Shown here in pieces: positions 1 to 5,047 of a stretch of DNA of 5,836 bases. A program made the translations under genes and the position numbers. The DNA comes from Bryobacterales bacterium (GTDB lineage Bacteria; Acidobacteriota; Terriglobia; Bryobacterales; Bryobacteraceae). The stretch lies in contig PKYZ01000683.1 of the NCBI GenBank assembly GCA_003132865.1, positions 1-5,836 of the forward strand, written 5' to 3'. Below the pieces are notes generated by a model. That model saw only the letters and a list, made by a program, of their open reading frames with translations. It ran no database searches and was not told where the DNA came from. The stretch's first letter is position 1. Every line of letters begins with the position of its first letter.

Positions 1-108
1 GCGTCGGCCGGCGACGGCCAAGCCGACCACCGTCGCGTGCTCACCACGGCCCCGCGCGCCATCTCCGGGTACCGCTGGCACTCCGCACGCCATTCGCGGC
101 TCAGCGCC

Positions 109-166
109 GCTCCTCGGCCGCATCGCGTCGGGCGGCGGCTGGCGCGGCGATCCGGCGGGGCGCCGG
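109..166 (+). repeat. Dispersed repeat, module 2 copy with 3' hairpin
   Basis: Positions 109-148 match 5641-5680 at 37 of 40 bases, counted by hand without gaps. Immediately downstream an inverted repeat can form: CTGGCGC at 139-145 pairs with GCGCCGG at 160-166, with one T-G wobble. The same stem with a T-A pair occurs at 5358-5385 and 5671-5694. Preservation of the stem despite the base change suggests the structure matters, though the GC-rich sequence makes chance pairing easier. Confidence 0.75.
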
Positions 167-272
167 GGCGCATGGGCTGAAGACGCCGGGCGACGCGCGA
201 TCGCGCGCGCCTGAACCGTGGCCGGCACTGTACGAATGATGGCCGCAACGCCCTCTGGGCCGCGCGCATCCA

Positions 273-305
273 CATCCGCGCACCGGCGGTCGCGGCGACG
301 GGCAA
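273..305 (+). repeat. 33-bp dispersed repeat, copy 1
   Basis: This segment matches 2882-2914 at 31 of 33 positions, same strand, with the two differences within three bases of each other (positions 8 and 10 of the alignment). The flanks diverge quickly. It belongs to the same GC-rich repeat landscape as the module 1 to 3 copies but is a distinct segment. Confidence 0.6.
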
Positions 306-578
306 GGCGATGCGCGGCGCGTACGCCACCATCACCCCGCGGCTTGCTTGAGGCTGCTAGAGATTACGTTAGAACCGTGCAGCTCCAACTCGGGCGCGAC
401 CCGGAGCAGACGGTTCCGTGGTTAACTGAAAAGTGATTGTGCGCTCACCCTTTGCCGACGAGCCTTAGAACGGCGCGGCGTTTCGCGACGTTGTTATCCG
501 GCCATATCGTTAGCGAAGTCCACCTCGCGGCGTGCGCGCGACGATGCTGGGGGGAAACTCGGGAAGCCCTTTTGATGA

Positions 579-1289
579 TCAGATCTCTTCGATGGGCGGT
601 CGACAGGCCTCTACCAATCCAAAAGCTAGTTCAGTGAAATAGAACGATGTCTCCTCAATTGCCCCAGGCACTTTTATGGCTTCAGTATTCATACGTATAT
701 TTTGTTCGGTACTGCGTCTGATGAGGTTGAGGCGCTCAAGGTTGTCAATGAAAGAGATATCGAAGTACTCCTCCTGATGTGACTGCTTCAAAATAAAATC
801 CATTTCCACTTCCCATCCAAGGCCGTGCGCCGCCCCCGGCCGGATTCCCCTCGAAAGTCTTTCGATGACATAGTCATACAGAGTATCCAGAAATCGCACT
901 TCGCCAGCGGATAGCTCTTTTAGGACCGAAACGTGAATAATTAGCTTGTCTTGACGTTGCCGCGGATCGGCCGCATTAGCAAGTAGCGCAGCCCAGCGAT
1001 CCTGAAGACAATCATCGTCTTCGACGGACGCCCAATCGAGGGAGGCTAGAAGAATCTTGGGGCTGACGGCAATCGGATCAAAACCGGCGTCGTGGATGAA
1101 CGCTTCGAGCCTTTGAAACAGCCGGATCCGACGCCTTTTTCGCCATACCTGAACGGAATCTTTTAGCGTTAATCCTACTTCCTCGGCAGCGGGTCCGAGG
1201 AGTTTCGCTAAGAGATCGCTGAACGGCTTAATGAGCCCTTCCGCGGTGCCTTTTGCTGCTCCCGCCACGATCTCAGCTTCGTCAGGCAT
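579..1289 (-). CDS. Abi-alpha / DUF4393-like abortive-infection protein
   Basis: A 236-residue protein with no signal peptide or obvious membrane segment, so probably cytoplasmic. It resembles the Abi-alpha (DUF4393) family, best shown by LQDRWAALLANAADP at residues 95-109, the typical family signature. Residues 1-45 are a small-residue-rich N-terminus, 46-62 are very basic (WRKRRRIRLFQR), 120-142 are helical, and 181-190 (IDNLERLNLI) with 217-229 (FYFTELAFGLVEA) recall the wing-like C-terminal part of the family. I chose the ATG at 1287-1289 because GGAGG (1299-1303 on the complement) lies 9 bases upstream; an ATG 15 codons further upstream lacks this support. Family members are associated with phage abortive infection, but the mechanism is not clear to me and no catalytic residues can be named. 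It lies 114 bp downstream of the HNH gene, same strand. Family fairly sure, function inferred. Confidence 0.85.
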   Translation of the reverse strand: MPDEAEIVAGAAKGTAEGLIKPFSDLLAKLLGPAAEEVGLTLKDSVQVWRKRRRIRLFQRLEAFIHDAGFDPIAVSPKILLASLDWASVEDDDCLQDRWAALLANAADPRQRQDKLIIHVSVLKELSAGEVRFLDTLYDYVIERLSRGIRPGAAHGLGWEVEMDFILKQSHQEEYFDISFIDNLERLNLIRRSTEQNIRMNTEAIKVPGAIEETSFYFTELAFGLVEACRPPIEEI

Positions 1290-1298
1290 CTTCGACAA

Positions 1299-1319
1299 CC
1301 TCCGACTGTAATGACTATA
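1299..1319 (-). promoter_or_regulatory. Candidate -10 box and Shine-Dalgarno of Abi-alpha gene
   Basis: On the minus strand TATAGT (complement of 1314-1319) matches the sigma-70 -10 consensus at five of six bases, and GGAGG (complement of 1299-1303) is a full Shine-Dalgarno 9 bases before the ATG. No good -35 box is seen at 16 to 18 bases. If the -10 box is used, the leader would be only about 18 bases, and the gene could be transcribed apart from the HNH gene. The Shine-Dalgarno is solid, the promoter tentative. Confidence 0.45.
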
Positions 1320-1403
1320 CCCCAGGGTGAGCATCTAGCGCACGAGAAGCCCCAAACTACGTTCCGAGAAACCACGGCTCTTTCAACCGGCCATTATCGA
1401 AGT

Positions 1404-2087
1404 TTACCAGGTGTGGTCTTGTTGTTTGAGGGTTGTTCCGATGAAGGTGGTGGTTTGGTAGAAGGTGAGGAGCCAGATGCTGGCTTGTAGGTCTTCCGTG
1501 AGGAGGTGGTATTGGTAGGCGAAGATGTCGCCGATGGTCGTGATTGGTTGAGGATTTACGATGCTCAGGAGTGTCTGTAGGTCGTGGTTGTCGTCGGTGG
1601 TGAACCCGTCGAGTGCTCTGCTCTTGGCGGTGTATGGCGGCTGGAGTCTTTTTTTGGTGGTGTGGTAGTAGAGGCCGGTGATGATGCGGTTGGCTGTCTT
1701 GCTGAGCCGGTCGAGGTCGGTGTTGTACGCGAGTCTGGTGCCGGCGTAGAGGCCCATGGTCGTGTAGACCGGGGTGCGTTCGGTGTTGTCCAGGAGTGCT
1801 TGTCGCGCTCCCGTGGCTGCTGGTCGGTTGAGGTGTTGGAGTGCTCGTTGTGCCGCGTCCGTGGCGTGCTCGTGATCGCCGTGGTGTGGTTCGCGGAGGC
1901 TGATGTTGAGCCAGAAGTAATCGTCGTCTTTTTGAAAGCCTTCGTTGCACGGTTTGCAGGCCGGGACAGTGATGAGTTTGTCGGGTGGAATCTTGGGGAA
2001 GAGGCTGCGTGGGGGGATGTGATCTCTGGTGAGTGGTCTGTGTTGGTGGCAGTACGTGCAGGTGCCGGTTTTGGCTCGTCGTGACAT
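1404..2087 (-). CDS. HNH endonuclease
   Basis: A 227-residue protein with a zinc-finger HNH (beta-beta-alpha-metal) nuclease core at the N-terminus. C10-x2-C13 and C44-x2-C47 should bind structural zinc, D22-H23 in TRDHIPP is the metal-binding and general-base pair, and N48 directly follows the second Cys pair (CKPCNEGF), as in the McrA-like/HNH superfamily. Residues 60-227 carry no catalytic motif I recognise; GLYYHTTKKRL (about 138-148) and the aromatic C-terminus (WLLTFYQTTTFIGTT) recall a group of stand-alone bacterial HNH proteins. Substrate unknown, probably DNA. The ATG at 2085-2087 is the only start ahead of the first zinc Cys pair, but no Shine-Dalgarno precedes it. The coding strand is unusually rich in A and C, giving many Thr, His, Gln and Pro, unlike its neighbours, which suggests transfer. 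It precedes the Abi-alpha-like gene on the same strand. Family call is firm, biological role inferred. Confidence 0.88.
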   Translation of the reverse strand: MSRRAKTGTCTYCHQHRPLTRDHIPPRSLFPKIPPDKLITVPACKPCNEGFQKDDDYFWLNISLREPHHGDHEHATDAAQRALQHLNRPAATGARQALLDNTERTPVYTTMGLYAGTRLAYNTDLDRLSKTANRIITGLYYHTTKKRLQPPYTAKSRALDGFTTDDNHDLQTLLSIVNPQPITTIGDIFAYQYHLLTEDLQASIWLLTFYQTTTFIGTTLKQQDHTW

Positions 2088-2146
2088 TATTGTTTTTGCG
2101 GGCCTGGCGTTTCGGCTCGGGTGGCGAAATTGTGTGCCTGGAGGGT

Positions 2147-2176
2147 AGTGTAGCTTGAGCCGTCTGGTTGTCGCAA
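2147..2176 (-). promoter_or_regulatory. Candidate sigma-70-type promoter of HNH gene
   Basis: On the minus strand TTGCGA (complement of 2171-2176) and TACACT (complement of 2147-2152) are separated by 18 bases, each matching four of six consensus positions. Transcription would begin near 2140, leaving a leader of about 50 bases. The 15-bp tandem repeat begins 10 bases upstream of the -35 box, where an activator could bind. The match is moderate and could be chance. Confidence 0.3.
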
Positions 2177-2185
2177 GCCGGGCTT

Positions 2186-2218
2186 TTGTTGGACGGAAGA
2201 TTGTTGGACGGAAGATTG
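2186..2218. repeat. 15-bp direct tandem repeat upstream of HNH gene
   Basis: TTGTTGGACGGAAGA occurs twice in perfect tandem at 2186-2200 and 2201-2215, followed by the first three bases of a third unit (2216-2218). The repeat lies about 100 bases before the HNH start, just upstream of the candidate -35 box. It could be a regulator-binding site or a replication-slippage duplication. The two-copy identity is directly visible, the role is not. Confidence 0.85.
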
Positions 2219-2284
2219 GGTTCTTTGATTTGTTTTGGCTGGTGTTGGGTTGTTCGGTAGTGGGCTACTTTGCCCGCTCGGACA

Positions 2285-2704
2285 CTACGGACGGCGATTC
2301 GAGCCAAGATCTTCGACCAGTATTTTAATTTTGGCGTCTGGTTTCCTCCCTTTGGGCGTACCAGCGAGGGGGTGTACATGGCATTCCATGGAAACGAGGT
2401 ATGGATCAACTTGTCCCCGGACGTCCAGTTCTGGCTTAATGGCGTCGCGGATCTTCTCAGCCAAAACCTTGTCATTCGCGTCGCCGCCGGGCGCGATTCC
2501 TAAAGCTACAAGATTTGCGAAGCCGCAATCCCCAACGAGCAGCCACCCAGCGGTGTTGGCGGGCGGTTGGCGGATCGTCGGCCACGCGGAGAATGGCTTC
2601 CAGATGGCGCTTGGGAAAGCGCGGCCGTGCCGCCCCATTCCTGTTGATATATCCCCTTCGCACGGACAACGGGCTGCTGGCTCCGGTTGGCCGCCGGCAG
2701 GCAC
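2285..2704 (-). CDS. Hypothetical protein, probably a truncated C-terminal fragment
   Basis: I do not recognise this protein. The last 70 residues or so (complement of about 2285-2500) look genuinely coding: a soluble, Lys/Asp/Glu-balanced sequence including GDANDKVLAEKIRDAIKPEL, then YLVSMECHVHPLAG and KGRKPDAKIKILVEDLG, ending at TAG (2285-2287). Upstream of about 2500 the reading becomes Pro/Arg/Gly-rich and resembles the surrounding non-coding DNA. The only ATG (2702-2704) lies in that part, with no Shine-Dalgarno visible and no in-frame start near the convincing part. The most likely reading is the 3' end of a gene whose front was replaced by repeat-rich DNA. The opposite frame at 2270-2503 uses the same codon phase and looks like its mirror image (Phe/Trp-rich). 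The stop lies at the edge of the skewed HNH block. Confidence 0.35.
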   Translation of the reverse strand: MPAGGQPEPAARCPCEGDISTGMGRHGRAFPSAIWKPFSAWPTIRQPPANTAGWLLVGDCGFANLVALGIAPGGDANDKVLAEKIRDAIKPELDVRGQVDPYLVSMECHVHPLAGTPKGRKPDAKIKILVEDLGSNRRP

Positions 2705-2881
2705 AAACGCTCCCGAACCCCCCAGACATCACGACCACCAAGGGTACGCCGGTCCGCGCTGGCGGCGCTCACCGATGCGCGCCGTTCGGGCGCATTCACG
2801 ACGGAGGCGACGGTCGCCGCACGGCACGCGAATACGCCGGACCTGTCGGTATAGCACTTGCGACATCATCCGCACGTCGGC

Positions 2882-2914
2882 CATCCGCACGCCGGCGGTC
2901 GCGGCGACGGGCAA
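2882..2914 (+). repeat. 33-bp dispersed repeat, copy 2
   Basis: Matches 273-305 at 31 of 33 positions in the same orientation. The flanks are unrelated beyond a few bases. Confidence 0.6.
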
Positions 2915-3125
2915 CGGGCGGCTGGCGCCGGAGCTGGCCGCCGGCATCGGGATGCGCGAAGCGCGTTATGCCATCCAACCCAGTCATCCGGAAGTTGTCG
3001 TCCGGCGCGACCGGCGCCACGGGCGTGCAGGCTGCGCGTCGGAATCCCGGTGAAGTGGCCGCGCGCCGGGAATTGGCCGCTGGTGTCAGGATGCGCCAGG
3101 AGCGCAGCGCGCGCGTCTCGCCGCC

Positions 3126-3187
3126 GCTCCTCCGCCGCATCGCGTCCGGCGGCTGCTGGCGCGGCGATTTGGCGGTGCGGCCGCACC
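3126..3187 (+). repeat. Dispersed repeat, module 2 copy with palindrome
   Basis: Positions 3126-3165 match 5641-5680 at 38 of 40 bases, the best match among the copies. Just downstream, 3174-3187 (GGTGCGGCCGCACC) is a perfect palindrome, in the place where other copies carry a CTGGCGC hairpin. It lies about 80-140 bases before the methyltransferase start, so it could sit in that gene's leader. Confidence 0.75.
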
Positions 3188-3268
3188 CACCTCGAAAGGT
3201 ATCGTTAGCCACGGCAACTGGTGCCTTAGGCATCCGGTAAAATGCGAGAGGACGGATTAGAGTCCCGC

Positions 3269-3883
3269 ATGAGCAACCTTCCAGATCGCAGCACGTTTGA
3301 GTCCGCCTATGCGGGCAAAGCGCCCTGGGACATCGGAAAGCCACAAGGGGCGATTGCCGAATCTGCCGATCTGGTCACTAGCCCGGTCCTTGACGCTGGC
3401 TGCGGCACGGGCGAGAACGCGCTCTTCTTGGCGGCCCGGGGACACCATGTCATCGGCATCGATTTCATCGACGAAGCGATCCGCATGGCCCGGCGCAAGG
3501 CGACCGAGCGTGGCTTGACCGCGGAATTCGCGGTGAAAGACGCAATGAAACTCGGCGATTGGGACGAGCGATTCACCACTGTGATCGACAGCGGTCTGTT
3601 CCACGTTTTCTCCGACGAGGACCGGGCTCGCTACGTCGCCGGGCTTACCCACGTCACTGCGCCTGGCGGACGGCTCTTGCTGTTATGCTTCAGTGACGAG
3701 GAGCCTGGCACGCAGGGTCCGAGGCGCGTCTCGCAGCGGGAGATTCGGGCAGCGTTTGATGGCGCGTGGGCGGTTGAAGAGATCCGGGCAGTGCGAGCGG
3801 ATGTACGCGCTGACCTACAAGACGTCTCATTCAGCGAGGGCGGGCCGAGGGCGTGGTTCGCAATCATCCGCCGGAACGTCTGA
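3269..3883 (+). CDS. Class I SAM-dependent methyltransferase
   Basis: A 204-residue cytoplasmic enzyme of the Rossmann-fold methyltransferase class, transferring a methyl group from S-adenosylmethionine; the acceptor cannot be told from sequence. Motif I is VLDAGCGTGENALFLAARGH (residues about 40-59), the SAM-binding glycine loop. GIDFIDEAI is motif II, ending beta 2 with an acidic residue for the SAM ribose. KDAMKLGDW and TVIDSGLFHVF are the next motifs, and LTHVTAPGGRLLLLCFSDE is the strand-helix motif before the C-terminal half. The early stretch FESAYAGKAPWDIGKPQ is typical of a group related to thiopurine/tellurite-type methyltransferases (TPMT/TehB-like). The start is uncertain: ATG 3269 matches the family's usual short N-terminus, while an in-frame ATG at 3242 adds nine residues; neither has a good Shine-Dalgarno. 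Codon use suits a GC-rich host. It stands alone between repeat regions. Confidence 0.9.
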   Translation: MSNLPDRSTFESAYAGKAPWDIGKPQGAIAESADLVTSPVLDAGCGTGENALFLAARGHHVIGIDFIDEAIRMARRKATERGLTAEFAVKDAMKLGDWDERFTTVIDSGLFHVFSDEDRARYVAGLTHVTAPGGRLLLLCFSDEEPGTQGPRRVSQREIRAAFDGAWAVEEIRAVRADVRADLQDVSFSEGGPRAWFAIIRRNV

Positions 3884-4095
3884 CATCGCTCACCTGACAA
3901 CCACGGCTCCAGATGCGGTCGATGGCACCGTTTACCCGGCACCGCAGCTCGGACCCGAGACGTGCCGCACCACGCTGACGGCACCGATTCGCGGAATTGC
4001 CGCTCGCCGGGCGTCCGATTCGAATCCGGCCGGAATGCGACAGTTTTTGGCAGCCGTGAAAACGGCGAAGATAGGCGTGCGGCAAGGCCGACGAG

Positions 4096-4135
4096 ATGCG
4101 CGCCGTGCTGGCGTCGGCCGGCGACGGCGGCCAGC
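4096..4135 (+). repeat. Dispersed repeat, module 1 copy
   Basis: The core GCGTCGGCCGGCGACGG at 4111-4127 is identical to 1-17, and 4101-4125 shares the longer GCCGTGCTGGCGTCGGCCGG stretch with 4907-4926. A module 2 copy follows 50 bases later. In the other copies the spacing from module 1 to module 2 is 108 and 70 bases, so the composite is not rigid. Confidence 0.65.
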
Positions 4136-4160
4136 GCCGCTCGCTGCAAGGCTCGCCGCT

Positions 4161-4307
4161 GCTCGTCGGCCGCATCGCCTCCGGCGGCTGCCGGCCGGCG
4201 ATTCGAGCGGGGGGCGGGCTGGCAACAGTCCCGAAAGAGTCCCGATTCAGTCCGGTTCTTGCGTTATCTGTAGACTGCGGAAGTATTCTTCCGTGCGTCG
4301 CCGGGCC
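4161..4307 (+). repeat. Dispersed repeat, modules 2 and 3, copy 1
   Basis: Aligns without gaps to 5641-5787 at a constant offset of 1480 bases. The module 2 part (4161-4200) matches 32 of 40 bases, a middle stretch at 4191-4226 is diverged, and the module 3 part (4227-4307) matches 70 of 81. Module 3 contains a perfect 6-bp stem, CGGAAG-TATT-CTTCCG (4278-4293). The other copy keeps a related but imperfect hairpin there. No open reading frame is shared by both copies, so it is probably a non-coding mobile or structured element. Confidence 0.8.
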
Positions 4308-4341
4308 TTGCTTCCAGCGTCGCATGACGTGCCTCGGCGCC

Positions 4342-4407
4342 GCTTCTCGGCCGCATCGCGTCCGGCGGCTGTTGTCGCGGCGGGCGGCGCGGGCGCCGGG
4401 CCCGGCG
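4342..4407 (+). repeat. Dispersed repeat, module 2 copy with palindrome
   Basis: Positions 4342-4381 match 5641-5680 at 36 of 40 bases. Thirteen bases later 4394-4407 (CGCCGGGCCCGGCG) is a perfect palindrome. This copy follows the 4161-4307 copy almost directly, so two module 2 units lie about 180 bases apart. Confidence 0.7.
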
Positions 4408-4581
4408 GCTCGCCACGAACGCGGCGCGACTGCGAGCCTCATCGTCCGATGATAGTGCTAGGCCCTGCGTTTATCTTTCCTGCCGGCCCGGCGGATGAGC
4501 CAATTCCTGATTAACGAGAATATGAAGATGCCTGCAGAGGCCGTGGCGATCACGGGAGGTTCCATTTTGGGTCTGCTCCTT

Positions 4582-4611
4582 GGAGGCACAGCGGAATGCC
4601 GCTGTACCTCC
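4582..4611. repeat. Strong REP-like hairpin
   Basis: GGAGGCACAGCGG (4582-4594) and CCGCTGTACCTCC (4599-4611) form a 13-bp stem with a single C-A mismatch and a 4-base AATG loop. No T-run follows on either strand, and the nearest upstream plus-strand gene ends 700 bases away, so it is not a convincing terminator. The form is reminiscent of repetitive extragenic palindromes built on CACAG...CTGTG arms that I recall from several GC-rich genomes, including acidobacteria. That comparison is from memory. Confidence 0.8.
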
Positions 4612-4862
4612 CGTCTTATCGGCAGCTTTCGGCCAAGCGTGCGACGAAACGCCAAAGATTTTGGCCCGGCAAGAAAGGCGAAAGATGCCAGTGGGCCTGC
4701 GCGGGTGGCGTCGGTTAACGTCCGGCGCGGCCAAAGCGCGCGTTGGGTCTGCCATCGCGCGGCGTTAGGCGGGAAGAGAGCCGCGCGAGAATTGAGGCAT
4801 GGCCCGCGTCGTCGTGATCACCGCCGCGCGGCTCTCGGCGGGGCGGGCGCGGCAGCGCGAAA

Positions 4863-4942
4863 AATGCCCGCGCGCCCAGCGACCGATCAAACCCGGCGAG
4901 CCGCACGCCGTGCTGGCGTCGGCCGGCGACGCCAAGGCCGAA
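4863..4942 (+). repeat. Dispersed repeat, module 1 copy
   Basis: Aligns without gaps to 5518-5597 at an offset of 655 bases; the inner 60 bases (4883-4942) match at 48 of 60 and the outer 20 (4863-4882) at 14 of 20. Differences fall evenly over the three positions of the one open frame (4 of 12 at third positions), which argues against the repeat being a coding sequence under selection. It lies directly upstream of the HU gene's promoter region. Confidence 0.65.
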
Positions 4943-5007
4943 AGGCCGGCCCTACGTGCTCATCTCGGTGCGGTGGTCCGCCGGGCCGCCCGGCTCGCAA
5001 GGAACAC

Positions 5008-5016
5008 TGTGATACT
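5008..5016 (+). promoter_or_regulatory. Candidate extended -10 promoter of HU gene
   Basis: TGTGATACT is an extended -10 element (TG, one base, then GATACT with four of six matches). The expected -35 area is GC-rich and poor. Transcription would start near 5023, giving a leader of about 25 bases that includes the ribosome binding site. Confidence 0.3.
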
Positions 5017-5033
5017 CTTTTTCGTGATCCAAC

Positions 5034-5039
5034 GAGGTG
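5034..5039 (+). promoter_or_regulatory. Shine-Dalgarno that fixes a TTG start for HU
   Basis: GAGGTG pairs fully with the 3' end of 16S rRNA and lies 8 bases before the TTG at 5048. A GTG at 5039-5041 overlaps this site and would be too close to use it. Confidence 0.7.
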
Positions 5040-5047
5040 TGCGCCAA

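Larger units (their letters stand above)
1..578. other. Non-coding stretch with dispersed-repeat copies
   Basis: No convincing gene is seen here. Positions 1-17 match module 1 of the dispersed repeat family (same bases at 4111-4127), 109-148 is a copy of module 2 followed by a hairpin, and 273-305 matches 2882-2914 at 31 of 33 bases. The only protein-like piece is a short plus-strand frame at about 341-436 reading LLEAARDYVRTVQLQLGRDP and ending in WLTEK-stop. It has ordinary codons but no start or homology I can name, and could be a gene remnant. Between 437 and 578 I see nothing recognisable, and no clear terminator for the minus-strand gene that ends at 579. Confidence 0.6.
2088..2284 (-). 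other. AC-rich leader region of the HNH gene
   Basis: About 200 bases upstream of the HNH start with no gene. The plus strand is extremely G+T rich (47 of 60 bases at 2221-2280 by direct count), and the same skew continues through the HNH gene, so leader and gene probably arrived together. It holds the candidate promoter and the 15-bp tandem repeat listed separately. The skew ends at about 2275-2285, next to the stop codon of the minus-strand fragment at 2285. Confidence 0.5.
2505..3240. other. Non-coding, GC-rich repeat region
   Basis: Long overlapping frames exist on both strands, but all are rich in Arg, Ala, Pro and Gly, lack ribosome binding sites and show no motifs, as expected from GC-rich non-coding DNA. 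The region contains the second copy of the 33-bp repeat (2882-2914), a module 2 copy (3126-3165) and a perfect 14-bp palindrome (3174-3187). No promoter for the downstream methyltransferase could be identified with confidence. Confidence 0.6.
3884..5047. other. 1.16-kb non-coding region packed with repeats
   Basis: No gene is supported. Frames of 90 to 270 residues on both strands are Arg/Ala/Pro-rich and cross repeat copies in different frames. Contents, in order: a 10-bp palindrome GATTCGAATC (4018-4027); a small GCCGT-GAAA-ACGGC hairpin (4053-4066); module 1 at 4096-4135; modules 2 and 3 at 4161-4307; a second module 2 at 4342-4381 followed by a palindrome; a REP-like hairpin at 4582-4611; module 1 again at 4863-4942; and the candidate promoter of the HU gene. 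No terminator with a T-run is seen after the methyltransferase. Confidence 0.6.

Noticed and set aside
1584..2084. 166-residue plus-strand open frame antisense to the HNH gene
   Set aside because: Gly/Val-rich translation of a GT-rich strand, no ribosome binding site and no domain.
1357..2475. 372-residue minus-strand open frame overlapping the HNH gene
   Set aside because: It is a Thr/His/Pro/Arg-rich shadow in another frame of the HNH gene; the skewed composition removes stop codons. It has no motifs, whereas the overlapping HNH frame has a complete zinc and nuclease signature.
2270..2503. 77-residue plus-strand frame with TTG start (Phe/Trp-rich)
   Set aside because: It shares codon phase with the opposite minus-strand frame and looks like its mirror: its Phe and Trp runs oppose Lys, Glu and Pro codons there. 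Its GC content at third positions is somewhat higher, so this is a preference rather than a proof.
2515..3240. 241-residue plus-strand frame and several overlapping minus frames
   Set aside because: Arg/Ala/Pro-rich, crosses repeat copies, no Shine-Dalgarno, no motif; typical GC-rich non-coding frames.
4010..4035. tRNA T-arm-like TTCGAATCC sequence
   Set aside because: The flanking bases do not form a T-stem, and no acceptor, D-arm or anticodon arm can be drawn on either strand; it is simply a GATTCGAATC palindrome.
4053..4066. GCCGT-GAAA-ACGGC hairpin as a terminator
   Set aside because: The stem is only 5 bp and the T-run lies on its 5' side, so it does not act as an intrinsic terminator in either direction.
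3693..4514. 273-residue plus-strand frame overlapping the methyltransferase end
   Set aside because: It begins inside the well-supported methyltransferase in another frame and continues through repeat modules with low-complexity Arg-rich sequence.
4495..4600. Plus-strand start reading MSQFLINENMKMPAEAVAIT
   Set aside because: The first 30 residues look plausible, but there is no Shine-Dalgarno and the frame runs into the REP-like hairpin and then Arg-rich repeat DNA.
4883..5011. Module 1 as a decayed MazF-like toxin (PGE near the start, GRPYVLIS in a shifted frame)
   Set aside because: The two motifs are in different frames, and substitutions between the copies at 4883 and 5538 show no third-position excess (4 of 12), so there is no sign of coding selection.
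4799..5047. N-terminal extension of the HU protein to 175 residues
   Set aside because: The extension is translated repeat DNA, and a good Shine-Dalgarno points to TTG 5048, giving the normal family length.
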